Of a DNA stretch of 64,000 bases, positions 55,684 through 63,698 are shown in pieces. Where the stretch lies: the NCBI RefSeq assembly GCF_010119615.1, contig NZ_QOVG01000004.1, positions 248,001 through 312,000 on the forward strand, in the 5' to 3' direction. The stretch's first letter is position 1. Each line of letters begins with the position of its first letter. Source of the DNA: Pseudoxanthomonas gei (GTDB lineage Bacteria > Pseudomonadota > Gammaproteobacteria > Xanthomonadales > Xanthomonadaceae). Below the pieces are notes generated by a model. That model worked only from the letters and a program-made list of their open reading frames with translations, was not told where the DNA came from and did not search any database. Made by a program: the position numbers and the translations under genes.

Positions 55684-57164
55684 AGAAGTACTCCCTGTAA
55701 AGCCGCACCTAGCACGATTGCTTGGCTCAGCTTCGGCGGAGCGGCGTTACCGATAATCTGCTGCATAGCTCTACGTCCTGTCACAGTAGGGAAATCGAAA
55801 AAATCTGGTACGAACTGGAGGCGACAAGCTTCATGAGGAGTCAGGGTTCGCCGCTCAAGTGGGTGAACAAACCGTCCTTGGCCAGTTGATCCGAAGCCAC
55901 CCGTTATCGTGGGAGCTGGCTTGTCCCAGCGCATCCTGCCGTACACAGATACATAGCTATGCGTCTTGTCTCGGTGGCAAGGTGGGCGCTCAGCGTTCGG
56001 AAGTTCGAAAAGCCCGTTCTCAAAAAGAAAATCAATGCGCCTTCGATTCTCCGCAGAATGAGATGCCGACGATTCGTAAGTAACGGCCTCGTTATACGAG
56101 GCTTGCAGGTCTGCTAGTGCCCACTCTACCGGGCGCACTTCACTAGCCTGCGCCGCTAACGCCTGCTCAATGTCGAAAGCGCCTCTCCTGGAAGCGACAA
56201 GAACGAACCGCTTTCTCGCTTGGGGCACTCCCAGCCTTCGTAAGTCCACAAGAGAAGTACTCACTTCATATCCAAGACGTGTCAGCGCTTCCGATGTTCG
56301 GCTCACAACTCCTTGCCGATCATGCACTACGCCAGGAACGTTCTCCACGATCACGAAAGTCGGCTGCAGGAGTTCCGAAAGGCGCACAGTCGAGAAGTAA
56401 AGATTGTTCTTGGGGTCCTCGCGCCGAGTGTGATTGTTGAGGTCGCTATGGCCTTGGCAAGGAGGTCCCGCCACCAGAACGTCAAGACCTCCCCCTATGG
56501 ACCTCAAAAAGGCTTTCTCTTCCCTTGTTTCTGCCGCGCCTACTGTTCCGTTGGCTATTGCTATCACGTCTTCGTGGAGGGCCACCGAAGTAGGAAAGTT
56601 GTGGCGAAACGTAGCGATCGCGTCACCATCGAAATCCAAGCCGAATGCATGAACTGGAACAAGTCCAGCCGCGCGGAGACCCTCATCAACACCGAGCGAA
56701 AAGATTCCGCCCCCGCTGAACGCATCACCTACCCGCACTCGCCGCCCGAGCGATGCTGGCTCCGGCAGTCTCTTAGACCGAAGCCAGTCAAGCTCGTAGT
56801 GCTGGGCTCCGTAGTCCTTAACGCGCCTTCGGGACTCAACCTGTGAGACGACTGGGCGACCATCGGGAAATAAGACTGTCCTTATCCCCTTTCCCGCCTG
56901 CCAGTGGTATGAAATGGGATTCACGTACTCTTCGCCTGCACCCTTTACTGCAACTTGGGGAGCCACGGAAGATGCGGCAACCAGCTTGTTGATCTCACTA
57001 AGACTGAAAAGCCGGTATCCGTTGATCGGATGGCGAACAGCATTGAGACGACCTTGGGCGACCCAGTTCCTGATGGTCTGGGCGGTGACGCCCAAAATAG
57101 AAGCAGCTGCCCCGATTCGGACTGCCTGTCCCAACTTGTCCTGAGAAATTCTAGCTTCAATCAT
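55680..57164 (-). CDS. DNA (cytosine-5) methyltransferase with N-terminal MerR-like HTH
   Basis: 494 residues. Residues 14-62 (AVRIGAAASILGVTAQTIRNWVAQGRLNAVRHPINGYRLFSLSEINKLV) form a MerR/excisionase-like winged helix-turn-helix. A linker of about 85 residues follows. The methyltransferase domain has motif I VGDAFSGGGIFSLGVDEGL, IV VLVAGPPCQGHSDLNNH (Cys about 233), VI TFVIVENVPGVV, VIII DLRRLGVPQARKRFVLVAS, the TRD with GFGSTGQGRFVHP, and X QIIGNAAPPKLSQAIV. It is the first gene of the restriction-modification operon. The HTH is probably a self-repressor or controller, since three 10-bp direct repeats lie 5 bases upstream of the ATG. Confidence 0.93.
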   Translation of the reverse strand: MIEARISQDKLGQAVRIGAAASILGVTAQTIRNWVAQGRLNAVRHPINGYRLFSLSEINKLVAASSVAPQVAVKGAGEEYVNPISYHWQAGKGIRTVLFPDGRPVVSQVESRRRVKDYGAQHYELDWLRSKRLPEPASLGRRVRVGDAFSGGGIFSLGVDEGLRAAGLVPVHAFGLDFDGDAIATFRHNFPTSVALHEDVIAIANGTVGAAETREEKAFLRSIGGGLDVLVAGPPCQGHSDLNNHTRREDPKNNLYFSTVRLSELLQPTFVIVENVPGVVHDRQGVVSRTSEALTRLGYEVSTSLVDLRRLGVPQARKRFVLVASRRGAFDIEQALAAQASEVRPVEWALADLQASYNEAVTYESSASHSAENRRRIDFLFENGLFELPNAERPPCHRDKTHSYVSVYGRMRWDKPAPTITGGFGSTGQGRFVHPLERRTLTPHEACRLQFVPDFFDFPTVTGRRAMQQIIGNAAPPKLSQAIVLGAALQGVLL

Positions 57165-57168
57165 GACC

Positions 57169-57198
57169 CTATTAAACCCTCAAAAACCTAAATAAACC
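57169..57198 (-). promoter_or_regulatory. Three 10-bp direct repeats before the methyltransferase operon
   Basis: On the minus strand: GGTTTATTTA, GGTTTTTGAG and GGTTTAATAG in exact 10-bp register, ending four bases before the ATG of the HTH-methyltransferase. One helical turn spacing places all three GGTTT cores on the same DNA face. They overlap the expected promoter or leader (TTTAAT is a possible -10). They are the likely operator of the fused HTH. Confidence 0.6.
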
Positions 57199-57796
57199 AG
57201 AACATCTTCTACATGGGCCGACCGCGTCTCGTCCAGCAGGCTACTTCTCTGCATTCTCACCAGCTGAGGCCGACCCGAACTCCCGCAACTGCTGCTACTT
57301 TTGAGCGTAAGGCGAGGACATTGCGTCACGCACGGCCAAGCTTCCCGAGGGGAAGTTTGGCGGCATCCATACACTTCAGGGATCAGGCCAGGGTAGGAAT
57401 GGAGGACCTTTGAGTGGGTGTGAAGGCCCGCGGGTTTACAACGTGCAGCGGCCTCGGTGACTCCAAGGCTAGACAGGTGCCTGCTGCCTACTGATCTGGC
57501 GGTCCCCGCCACTGCGTGCATCAGGTCGTTGCATCTTGAGCCAGTCGCGGCAGGCAGGGTCACCGGAGGCAGGGCCTAAAGTCTTCTCAAGTGTCGACCA
57601 CTAGGAGCGCCAAGCGGCGGAGGATGATGAAGTGCCTTGCGCGCTAGCGCTGCCATTGGCCTGGCGATGCCGACGGAGGAGATCAAAGGTGGAATCCGGG
57701 CGAAACATTAGGTGGTCTTGAGGTGGGGGCAAGGGGTATCTCGGAGCGTCACTTATCGATAGCCCTTCGGATTTTTTTCTATGAACGGCCAATGGA
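57199..57796. other. Intergenic stretch upstream of the methyltransferase operon
   Basis: About 600 bp between the restriction-modification operon and the membrane-protein gene. A 127-codon frame on the minus strand (57180-57563) has no ribosome binding site, skewed Ser/Cys/His-rich composition and no family similarity. No terminator or large repeat was seen. Confidence 0.45.
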
Positions 57797-58504
57797 TTAA
57801 GCGACTTTCAACCGTTCGACATGCTGATACAGCTCTGGCGGCCACACAGCACCATCATCACGGCTCTTCCTTAAGGCGTCCCACACGATGGTCCAGCTGA
57901 GCGCCATTGAATCCAAAGAGCCATAGGCCGCCAGCATAGAAGTCATGATTGCTAGCCTCCGCCGCTTCTTCCTCCATGAAACAAACTGACTGAGGATCGT
58001 TAGCACGATCCACCCTGCAGCGAGCCACGGCAGTTCAAAGATAAGTAGTGCAACCACGACCGCAAGCCATATGGACCAAGCCACGACGACGCCCGCGGCC
58101 TGAGCCAGCAAGATCTTCCAGCTGAACTTGCCACCAATCCAACGATCGGAGAAACCGAGTGCGACGGAAGTTGCCGAAACCTCGGCGTGTACCAAGAGAT
58201 TGGCTAGGAGCCAGTTGAAAGCAGGACAATGCAGCCACTGCATTTGATTGACGTACTGAGCCGTTGCGTTCTTCAGTTCGACCACAAAGTAACGATAAGA
58301 ATCTGCAGTTTGTACAACTGAGTTCTCCGAGATAGAGGACCAACTTTCTACAGCCTCACCGTTGCGGCTTACACAGTAGAAAACCGAGCGAATCCACTCC
58401 GCGCCCTCACTCTGGTAGTCGTCAAGCTGCTCCTCATCAGATGTCGCCTGCTTGGCAAGCTGCCTGACAAGCCCCAGAGCACCATTCAGTGATACCACCG
58501 TCAT
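57797..58504 (-). CDS. Hypothetical two-helix membrane protein
   Basis: 235 residues. The cytoplasmic N-terminal half (1-120) is soluble and helical (LGLVRQLAKQATSDEEQLDDYQSEGAEWIRSVFYCV...). A hydrophobic block at about 128-178 (ILLAQAAGVVVAWSIWLAVVVALLIFELPWLAAGWIVLTILSQFVSW) forms two membrane helices, followed by a basic stop (RKKRRRLAIM). A soluble C-terminal tail of about 50 residues ends the protein. No family was recognised. It is the gene nearest the tRNA end of the island, upstream of and in the same orientation as the restriction operon but about 600 bp away. Membrane proteins beside restriction systems are sometimes separate abortive-infection factors; here that is only a hypothesis. 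Confidence 0.65.
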   Translation of the reverse strand: MTVVSLNGALGLVRQLAKQATSDEEQLDDYQSEGAEWIRSVFYCVSRNGEAVESWSSISENSVVQTADSYRYFVVELKNATAQYVNQMQWLHCPAFNWLLANLLVHAEVSATSVALGFSDRWIGGKFSWKILLAQAAGVVVAWSIWLAVVVALLIFELPWLAAGWIVLTILSQFVSWRKKRRRLAIMTSMLAAYGSLDSMALSWTIVWDALRKSRDDGAVWPPELYQHVERLKVA

Positions 58505-58989
58505 CCTTGGACCCCACGCGGAAGGTGCGGCGAGAGTTCCTGTCCTCTCGCCGCGATTGCTTCAGTGGGTCAGGAGGAGCAGAACCGCGAGAATGAGTTC
58601 CCGAAGTTCCCTCAGGTCCAACTTGACCTTGATCTGGATTCGAAGCATGACGGTTATCCCGGCATGTGACGTCCCCAAGCGCTCAGGAACATCTGTGGAA
58701 GATGCCCTTAGTTATTTAACGTCGCTGTGCTACGACGTCACCGTTCGGGGCATGCTCCCTTCAGATGAGTTCCGGAGACCTGCTTCTCCTTGGCCTTGGT
58801 TCGGCTTACGCCCTTATCGTTGGCGGCACGGGTGCTTCCCCAAGGCTGGTCACTGCGTTTCCCCGTTGAGCAGCTTGGAGGCCACCCAGACCCTTTCCGG
58901 GGGTCTAGCCGTCGAGGCTCAGCCTCTCCGACGTTCCTTGACTCTACATGGACGTTACACGCCACGCGACCCTATACAGCCGCCACAGC
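58505..58989. other. Intergenic island end without a supported gene
   Basis: About 485 bp between the membrane-protein gene start and the substitute terminator near the tRNA. Open frames here lack ribosome binding sites and family similarity. It may contain a decayed gene or the promoter of the membrane protein. Confidence 0.45.
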
Positions 58990-59020
58990 AAAAAGCCCCG
59001 AGGGACACCCTTGAGGCTTT
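58990..59020 (-). terminator. Island-borne substitute terminator for tRNA-Thr
   Basis: On the minus strand: AAAGCCTCAAGGG / CCCTCGGGGCTTT, a 13-bp stem with one mismatch and a TGT loop, followed by TTTTTGC (T-run shared with the stem base). It lies 93 bases downstream of the tRNA-Thr 3' end and points in the same direction. Confidence 0.85.
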
Positions 59021-59037
59021 AAAAGTCTTCAAAATAT

Positions 59038-59059
59038 CTGTACCGGAATACTGTACCGG
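59038..59059 (+). promoter_or_regulatory. Paired CTGTACCGG repeats at the right end
   Basis: Two CTGTACCGG copies separated by AATA, 53 bases inside the tRNA-side att repeat and in the same orientation as the pair at 44156-44177. The symmetrical placement supports a role in integrase or excisionase binding. Confidence 0.75.
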
Positions 59060-59112
59060 TTTGGATCATTCAACCGTCCGTAAGTCATTGAATATAAAGA
59101 CAAACGTACAGT

Positions 59113-59188
59113 TGGTGCCGGAAATAGGAATCGAACCTACGACCTCATCATTACGAATGACGCGCTCTACCAACTGAGCTATTCCGGC
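59113..59188 (-). tRNA. tRNA-Thr(CGU)
   Basis: 76 nt including an encoded CCA. Acceptor stem GCCGGAA / TTCCGGC with discriminator A, D-arm GCTC...GAGC with AGTTGGTA loop, and anticodon stem CGTCA / TGATG with loop TTCGTAA (anticodon CGT, reads ACG). The T-arm is GTAGG-TTCGATT-CCTAT. All stems pair. Its 3' 17 bases serve as the island attachment site and are restored intact by the element. Confidence 0.97.
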
Positions 59189-59199
59189 ATGGGACGCGA

Positions 59200-59228
59200 A
59201 TTCTAGGGGTCGCAGGGGGTGGGGTCAA
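59200..59228 (-). promoter_or_regulatory. Promoter of tRNA-Thr
   Basis: On the minus strand TTGACC (59228-59223), a 17-bp spacer and TAGAAT (59205-59200), placing the start of transcription about 5 bases before the tRNA 5' end. The -35 box overlaps the ispH stop codon. Confidence 0.75.
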
Positions 59229-60175
59229 TTCACCAGCTGCAGGCGCAGCTCCTTGGGCAGGGCGAAGACCATGTCTTCCGGCTCGCCGTCGAGCTCCCTG
59301 ACCCCTGCCGCGCCGAGTACGCGCAGTCGCTCGATCACTCCTTGCACCAGTACGTCCGGGGCGGAAGCGCCGGCCGTCACGCCGATGCTGGCCTTGCCGG
59401 CGACCCAGGACGGATCGATCTCGTCGGCGCCGTCGATCAGGTAGGCCTCGACGCCATCACGCTCGGCCAGCTCACGCAGGCGGTTGGAATTTGAACTGTT
59501 GGGCGAACCCACCACCAGCACCAGGTCGCAACGCTGGGCGAGCTCGCGCACCGCATCCTGGCGGTTCTGGGTGGCATAGCAGATGTCGTCGTGTCGCGGC
59601 CCCTGCATCTGCGGGTAACGCGCCTGCAGCGCTTCGATGATCCCGCGGGTGTCATCGACCGACAGCGTGGTCTGCGTGGTGTAGGCCAGGTTGCCGGGCT
59701 GGTTCACTTCCAGCGTGGCCACGCCGTGGATGTCTTCCACCAGGTAGATGCGCCCGGTGCCGCTCTCGGCGCTCCACTGGCCCATGGTGCCTTCCACTTC
59801 CGGATGTCCGGCATGGCCGATGAGGATCACGTCGCGGCCGGCGCGGCAGTGGCGCGCCACTTCGAAATGCACCTTGGTCACCAGCGGACAGGTGGCGTCG
59901 AAGATCTTCAGCCCGCGCGCGGTGGCTTCGGCACGTACCGCCTGCGACACGCCGTGGGCGCTGAAGATCACGGTGGCGTTGTCGGGCACTTCATCGAGCT
60001 CTTCCACGAACACCGCGCCGCGGCTGCGCAGGTCTTCCACCACGAAGCGGTTGTGGACCACCTCGTGGCGCACATAGATCGGCGCGCCCAGCGTCTCGAT
60101 GGCGCGCTTGACGATCTCGATGGCGCGGTCGACACCGGCGCAGAAACCTCGGGGATTGGCGAGCAGGACGTCCAT
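59225..60175 (-). CDS. ispH: 4-hydroxy-3-methylbut-2-enyl diphosphate reductase IspH
   Basis: 316 residues from ATG 60175 ([27 protein letters not shown]), the canonical start. Iron-sulfur Cys residues are in GFCAGVDRA (Cys12), [12 protein letters not shown] (about 96) and [13 protein letters not shown] (about 198). The substrate and diphosphate site is [14 protein letters not shown], with [17 protein letters not shown]. It makes isopentenyl and dimethylallyl diphosphate in the last step of the MEP pathway. It is 7 bases downstream of lspA. Confidence 0.98.
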   Translation of the reverse strand: MDVLLANPRGFCAGVDRAIEIVKRAIETLGAPIYVRHEVVHNRFVVEDLRSRGAVFVEELDEVPDNATVIFSAHGVSQAVRAEATARGLKIFDATCPLVTKVHFEVARHCRAGRDVILIGHAGHPEVEGTMGQWSAESGTGRIYLVEDIHGVATLEVNQPGNLAYTTQTTLSVDDTRGIIEALQARYPQMQGPRHDDICYATQNRQDAVRELAQRCDLVLVVGSPNSSNSNRLRELAERDGVEAYLIDGADEIDPSWVAGKASIGVTAGASAPDVLVQGVIERLRVLGAAGVRELDGEPEDMVFALPKELRLQLVN

Positions 60176-60182
60176 GGGCCGA

Positions 60183-60686
60183 TTATCCCGCGTTTTGCTT
60201 GCGCTTGCCGTCGAACACGCCGAACAGGGCAATGCCCACGGCCCCGGCGACAATGGCCGAATCGGCGATATTGAACGACGGCCAGTAGTGCTCCTGCCAA
60301 TGCCACTGGATGAAATCGACCACGTGGCCGTGGACCAGGCGGTCGATCACGTTGCCCAGCGCGCCGCCGATCACCAGCGCATACGGCGCCGCCTGGCGCC
60401 AGTCCGCGCGCCGGGTGCGGGCGAGCCAGTACCCGAGCAGTCCGCAGATCGCGATCGCCAGCACGGTGAAGAACCAGATCTGCCAGCCGCCAGCATCGCT
60501 CAGGAAGCTGAACGCCGCGCCGGTGTTGTAGGTGCGGTACCAGTTCCAGACACCCTTGATCACCGGAATGGCAGTGTATTCGGGCAGCCGGGCCAGGACC
60601 CATGCCTTGCTCAGCTGGTCAAGGACGATCACGGCGAGGGAGAGCAGCAGCCAGATCAGGGCATTGGGTTTGGGGTGTTTGGACAT
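60183..60686 (-). CDS. lspA: Lipoprotein signal peptidase II
   Basis: 167 residues from ATG 60686; a TTG one codon upstream is less likely. Four membrane helices. Catalytic Asp residues are in the conserved blocks [20 protein letters not shown] (Asp about 122) and [12 protein letters not shown] (Asp about 141); [10 protein letters not shown] is also conserved. It removes the signal peptide from diacylglyceryl-prolipoproteins in the inner membrane. It lies between ileS and ispH as in other proteobacteria; the fkpB gene often found between lspA and ispH is absent here. Confidence 0.97.
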   Translation of the reverse strand: MSKHPKPNALIWLLLSLAVIVLDQLSKAWVLARLPEYTAIPVIKGVWNWYRTYNTGAAFSFLSDAGGWQIWFFTVLAIAICGLLGYWLARTRRADWRQAAPYALVIGGALGNVIDRLVHGHVVDFIQWHWQEHYWPSFNIADSAIVAGAVGIALFGVFDGKRKQNAG

Positions 60687-60709
60687 CAAGTGGAGCCTTG
60701 CTGTTGTGT

Positions 60710-60843
60710 CCTTCTCCCGTCGGGAGAAGGTGCCCGAAGGGCGGATGAGGGAACGGACTTTCAGATCGCAATCAACTCATGAGGCAAGTCATTTTCCTTC
60801 CCTCATCCGTCGCTGCGCGCCACCTTCTCCCGAGGGGAGAAGG
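60710..60843. repeat. Inverted pair of interspersed palindromes between ileS and lspA
   Basis: 60710-60751 (CCTTCTCCCGTCGGGAGAAGG plus a CCCGAAGGGC hairpin and GGATGAGG) and 60800-60843 (CCTCATCCG... CCTTCTCCCGAGGGGAGAAGG) are inverted copies of an interspersed repeat common in Xanthomonadaceae. They fill the ileS-lspA gap and could separate expression of the two genes. Confidence 0.85.
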
Positions 60844-60851
60844 GAGCAACA

Positions 60852-63698
60852 TCAGAACCACTTACGTTCTTCTCCCGGTCCTTCGATATTGGAAACGCAG
60901 CGCGTGCAGAGTTCGGGATGGGCGGCATTGGCGCCCACGTCGGCGCGGCGGTGCCAGCAGCGCACGCACTTCTCCTTGGTCGTGGGCTGGGCCAGCACAA
61001 AAATCTCGTCGGCATTGACCGCCGTCACCGTGACGTCGCCGCTGATGAACAGGAAACGCAGTTCCTCGGCCAGCGGCTGCCAGCGTGAGGCGAGCTCGGG
61101 ACTGGCCGACACCGTGACTTCCGCATCCAGCGCCGCACCGATCACGCCATTGGCGCGCATCGGCTCCAGCACCTTGGCCATCTGTTCGCGCAGGGCCAGC
61201 AGCCGGTCGAAATCCTCCACACCCAGCGGCGCATCGGACGGCAGCGCGACCAGGCCTTCGTACCAGGTGGCGAACAGCACGTTGGCCACGCGCTCGCCCG
61301 GCAGGAAGCTCCAGATCTCATCGGCGGTGAAGCTGAGGATGGGCGCGACCCAGCGCGTGAACGCCTCCAGGATATGGAACATCGCGGTCTGCGCCGAACG
61401 TCGGCCGCGTGAGTCCTCCTGCATCGTGTACAGGCGGTCCTTGGTCACGTCCAGGTACAGCGAGCCCAGGTCGACGCTGCAGAAATTCAGCAGCGCCTGC
61501 ACGATCTCGGCGAAGTCGTAGCGCGCGTAGGCGGCAATGATCCTCTGCTGCACTTCGAAGGCGCGATGCACGACCCAGCGATCCAGCGCCACCATGTCTT
61601 CGGGCTGCACCAGGTCGCGTGCCGGGTCGAAACCATCCAGGTTGCTGAGCAGGAATCGCGCGGTGTTGCGCAGGCGGCGGTAGGCGTCGGCGTTGCGCTT
61701 GAGGATTTCCTGCGACAGCGACATCTCGTTGCTGTAGTCGGCCGAGGCGATCCACAGGCGCAGGATGTCGGCGCCCAGGGTCTTCATGATGTCCTGCGGC
61801 TCGATGCCGTTGCCCAGCGACTTGGACATCTTGCGGCCGTTCTCGTCCACGGTGAAACCGTGGGTCAGGCACTGCCTGTAGGGCGCGTGCTTGTCGATGG
61901 CCACGCCGGTAAGCAGGGAGGACTGGAACCAGCCGCGATGCTGGTCGGAACCTTCCAGGTACAGATCGGCCGGCTTGCCGAAACCGCGTTCCAGCAGCAC
62001 GCCTTCATGGGTCACGCCGGAATCGAACCAGACATCGAGGATGTCGGTGGTCTTCTCGTAATGCGCGGCTTCCGCGCCCAGCAATTCAGCGGCATCCAGC
62101 GAATACCAGACATCCACCCCGCCCTGCTCCACCTTGTCGGCGATGACGGCCATCAGCTCGACGGTGCGCGGATGCGGCTCGCCGGTTTCGCGGTGCACGA
62201 ACAGGGTGATCGGCACGCCCCAGGTACGCTGGCGGCTGATGCACCAGTCGGGCCGGCCTTCGACCATGCCGGCGATGCGCGCCTGGCCCCATTCCGGATA
62301 CCAGGTCACGTGCTTGATGGCAGCCAGCGCATCGCGCCGCAGGTGCGCCTGTTCCATCGAGATGAACCACTGCGGCGTGGCGCGGAACACCACGGGCGTG
62401 CGGTGGCGCCAGCAATGCGGATAGCTGTGCTCGAGCTTGTGGAAGGCCAGCAGGGCGCCGCTCTGGCGCAATGCATCGACCAGGGCGTCGTTGGCTTTCC
62501 AGATGTGCAGGCCGGCCAGCACCAGCTCGCCCGCGGGCGGAGTCGACGGCAGGTACACGCCGCGGCCGTCGACCGGATTCATCTGGCCGGCGGTGTACTT
62601 CTCGATCAGCCCGTACTTCTGGCCGACCACGAAATCCTCCTGGCCGTGGCCGGGCGCCGTATGCACCGCGCCGGTGCCGTCTTCGGCGGACACGTGGTCG
62701 CCGAGGATCACCGGGATCTCGCGATCCGCATAAAAGGGATGGTTCAACACGATGCCTTCCAGCGCACTGCCCTTGGCATGCGCATGGACGACGAAGTCGG
62801 ACACGCCGTAGCGCTGCGAGGCGCGTTCGGCCAGCGCCTCGGCCAGCAGCAACCAGCGGCGCTTGCCGTTGTGCGCCGGGCCTTCGACCAGCACGTAGTC
62901 CAGGTCCGGGCCCAGCGACACCGCCAGCGACGCGGGAATCGTCCACGGCGTGGTGGTCCAGATCGGCACCGCGACTTCCACGTCCGCAGGCACCGTGACG
63001 TCCATTGCCGCGGCGAACGCTTTCACGTCGCGCACGGCGTAGGCGATGTCCACCGCGGGCGACACCTTGTCCTGGTATTCGATCTCGGCTTCGGCCAAGG
63101 CCGAGCCGCAATCGAAGCACCAGTGCACCGGCTTGGCACCACGCAGCAGGTGGCCGTTGGCCACGATCTTGGCCAGCGCGCGGATTTCGTCGGCTTCGAA
63201 CTTGAAGTCGAGGGTGAGGTAGGGGTTCTCCCAGTCGCCGATCACGCCCAGGCGCTTGAAGTCGCGGCGCTGGATGTCGATCTGCTCGTTGGCGAATTCG
63301 CGGCACTTCTGCCGGAACTGTTCGGCGTCCAGCTTCACCCCGACCTTGCCGTGTTTCTTCTCGACCGCGATCTCGATCGGCAGGCCGTGGCAGTCCCAGC
63401 CTGGCACGTAAGGCGCATCGAAGCCGGCCACGTACTTGGACTTGACGATGATGTCCTTGAGGATCTTGTTGACCGCATGGCCCAGATGGATGGCGCCGTT
63501 GGCATACGGCGGGCCATCGTGCAGCACGAACAACGGGCGCCCCTTGGCATTGGCACGCAGCTGCGCGTACAGGCCCTCGGCCTCCCAGCGCGCCAGCGTC
63601 TGCGGCTCGCGCTTGGGCAGGTCGCCGCGCATCGGGAATTCCGTGGCGGGCAGGTGCAGCGTTGCTTTGTAGTCAGTGGGGTTGGAATCGGTGGTCAC
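60852..63698 (-). CDS. ileS: Isoleucyl-tRNA synthetase
   Basis: 948 residues from a GTG at 63698. Class I synthetase with the HIGH-type motif [18 protein letters not shown] (about 58-75), the CP1 editing domain (about 200-400) with [10 protein letters not shown], the WFDSGVTH block, KMSKS in [11 protein letters not shown] (about 620), anticodon-binding domain, and a C-terminal zinc finger [24 protein letters not shown] (four Cys). It charges tRNA-Ile and edits Val. The GTG overlaps the ribF stop (GTGA), so the two are translationally coupled. Confidence 0.98.
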   Translation of the reverse strand: MTTDSNPTDYKATLHLPATEFPMRGDLPKREPQTLARWEAEGLYAQLRANAKGRPLFVLHDGPPYANGAIHLGHAVNKILKDIIVKSKYVAGFDAPYVPGWDCHGLPIEIAVEKKHGKVGVKLDAEQFRQKCREFANEQIDIQRRDFKRLGVIGDWENPYLTLDFKFEADEIRALAKIVANGHLLRGAKPVHWCFDCGSALAEAEIEYQDKVSPAVDIAYAVRDVKAFAAAMDVTVPADVEVAVPIWTTTPWTIPASLAVSLGPDLDYVLVEGPAHNGKRRWLLLAEALAERASQRYGVSDFVVHAHAKGSALEGIVLNHPFYADREIPVILGDHVSAEDGTGAVHTAPGHGQEDFVVGQKYGLIEKYTAGQMNPVDGRGVYLPSTPPAGELVLAGLHIWKANDALVDALRQSGALLAFHKLEHSYPHCWRHRTPVVFRATPQWFISMEQAHLRRDALAAIKHVTWYPEWGQARIAGMVEGRPDWCISRQRTWGVPITLFVHRETGEPHPRTVELMAVIADKVEQGGVDVWYSLDAAELLGAEAAHYEKTTDILDVWFDSGVTHEGVLLERGFGKPADLYLEGSDQHRGWFQSSLLTGVAIDKHAPYRQCLTHGFTVDENGRKMSKSLGNGIEPQDIMKTLGADILRLWIASADYSNEMSLSQEILKRNADAYRRLRNTARFLLSNLDGFDPARDLVQPEDMVALDRWVVHRAFEVQQRIIAAYARYDFAEIVQALLNFCSVDLGSLYLDVTKDRLYTMQEDSRGRRSAQTAMFHILEAFTRWVAPILSFTADEIWSFLPGERVANVLFATWYEGLVALPSDAPLGVEDFDRLLALREQMAKVLEPMRANGVIGAALDAEVTVSASPELASRWQPLAEELRFLFISGDVTVTAVNADEIFVLAQPTTKEKCVRCWHRRADVGANAAHPELCTRCVSNIEGPGEERKWF

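Larger units (their letters stand above)
44078..59129. mobile_element. 15-kb integrative element (defence island) in tRNA-Thr
   Basis: The element is bounded by a 17-bp direct repeat identical to the 3' end of tRNA-Thr (44078-44094 and 59113-59129). It contains a tyrosine integrase just inside the left end, paired CTGTACCGG repeats near both ends, a cluster of small proteins, a serine recombinase, a five-gene restriction-modification operon and a membrane protein. Codon choice and base composition of 50-58.5 kb are visibly more AT-rich than the flanking core genes. No conjugation, phage structural or replication genes were recognised, so it is an integrative rather than a self-transmissible element. 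Confidence 0.9.

Noticed and set aside
57180-57563. 127-codon minus-strand frame upstream of the methyltransferase
   Set aside because: No ribosome binding site, unusual Ser/Cys/His content and no similarity. Its 3' end runs into the three phased repeats upstream of the methyltransferase gene.
44078-59129. Prophage
   Set aside because: No capsid, tail, terminase, portal or lysis genes are seen; only an integrase and cargo.
58452-59177. 241-codon plus-strand frame reaching into the tRNA gene
   Set aside because: It overlaps the tRNA, the substitute terminator and the membrane-protein gene start; no motif.
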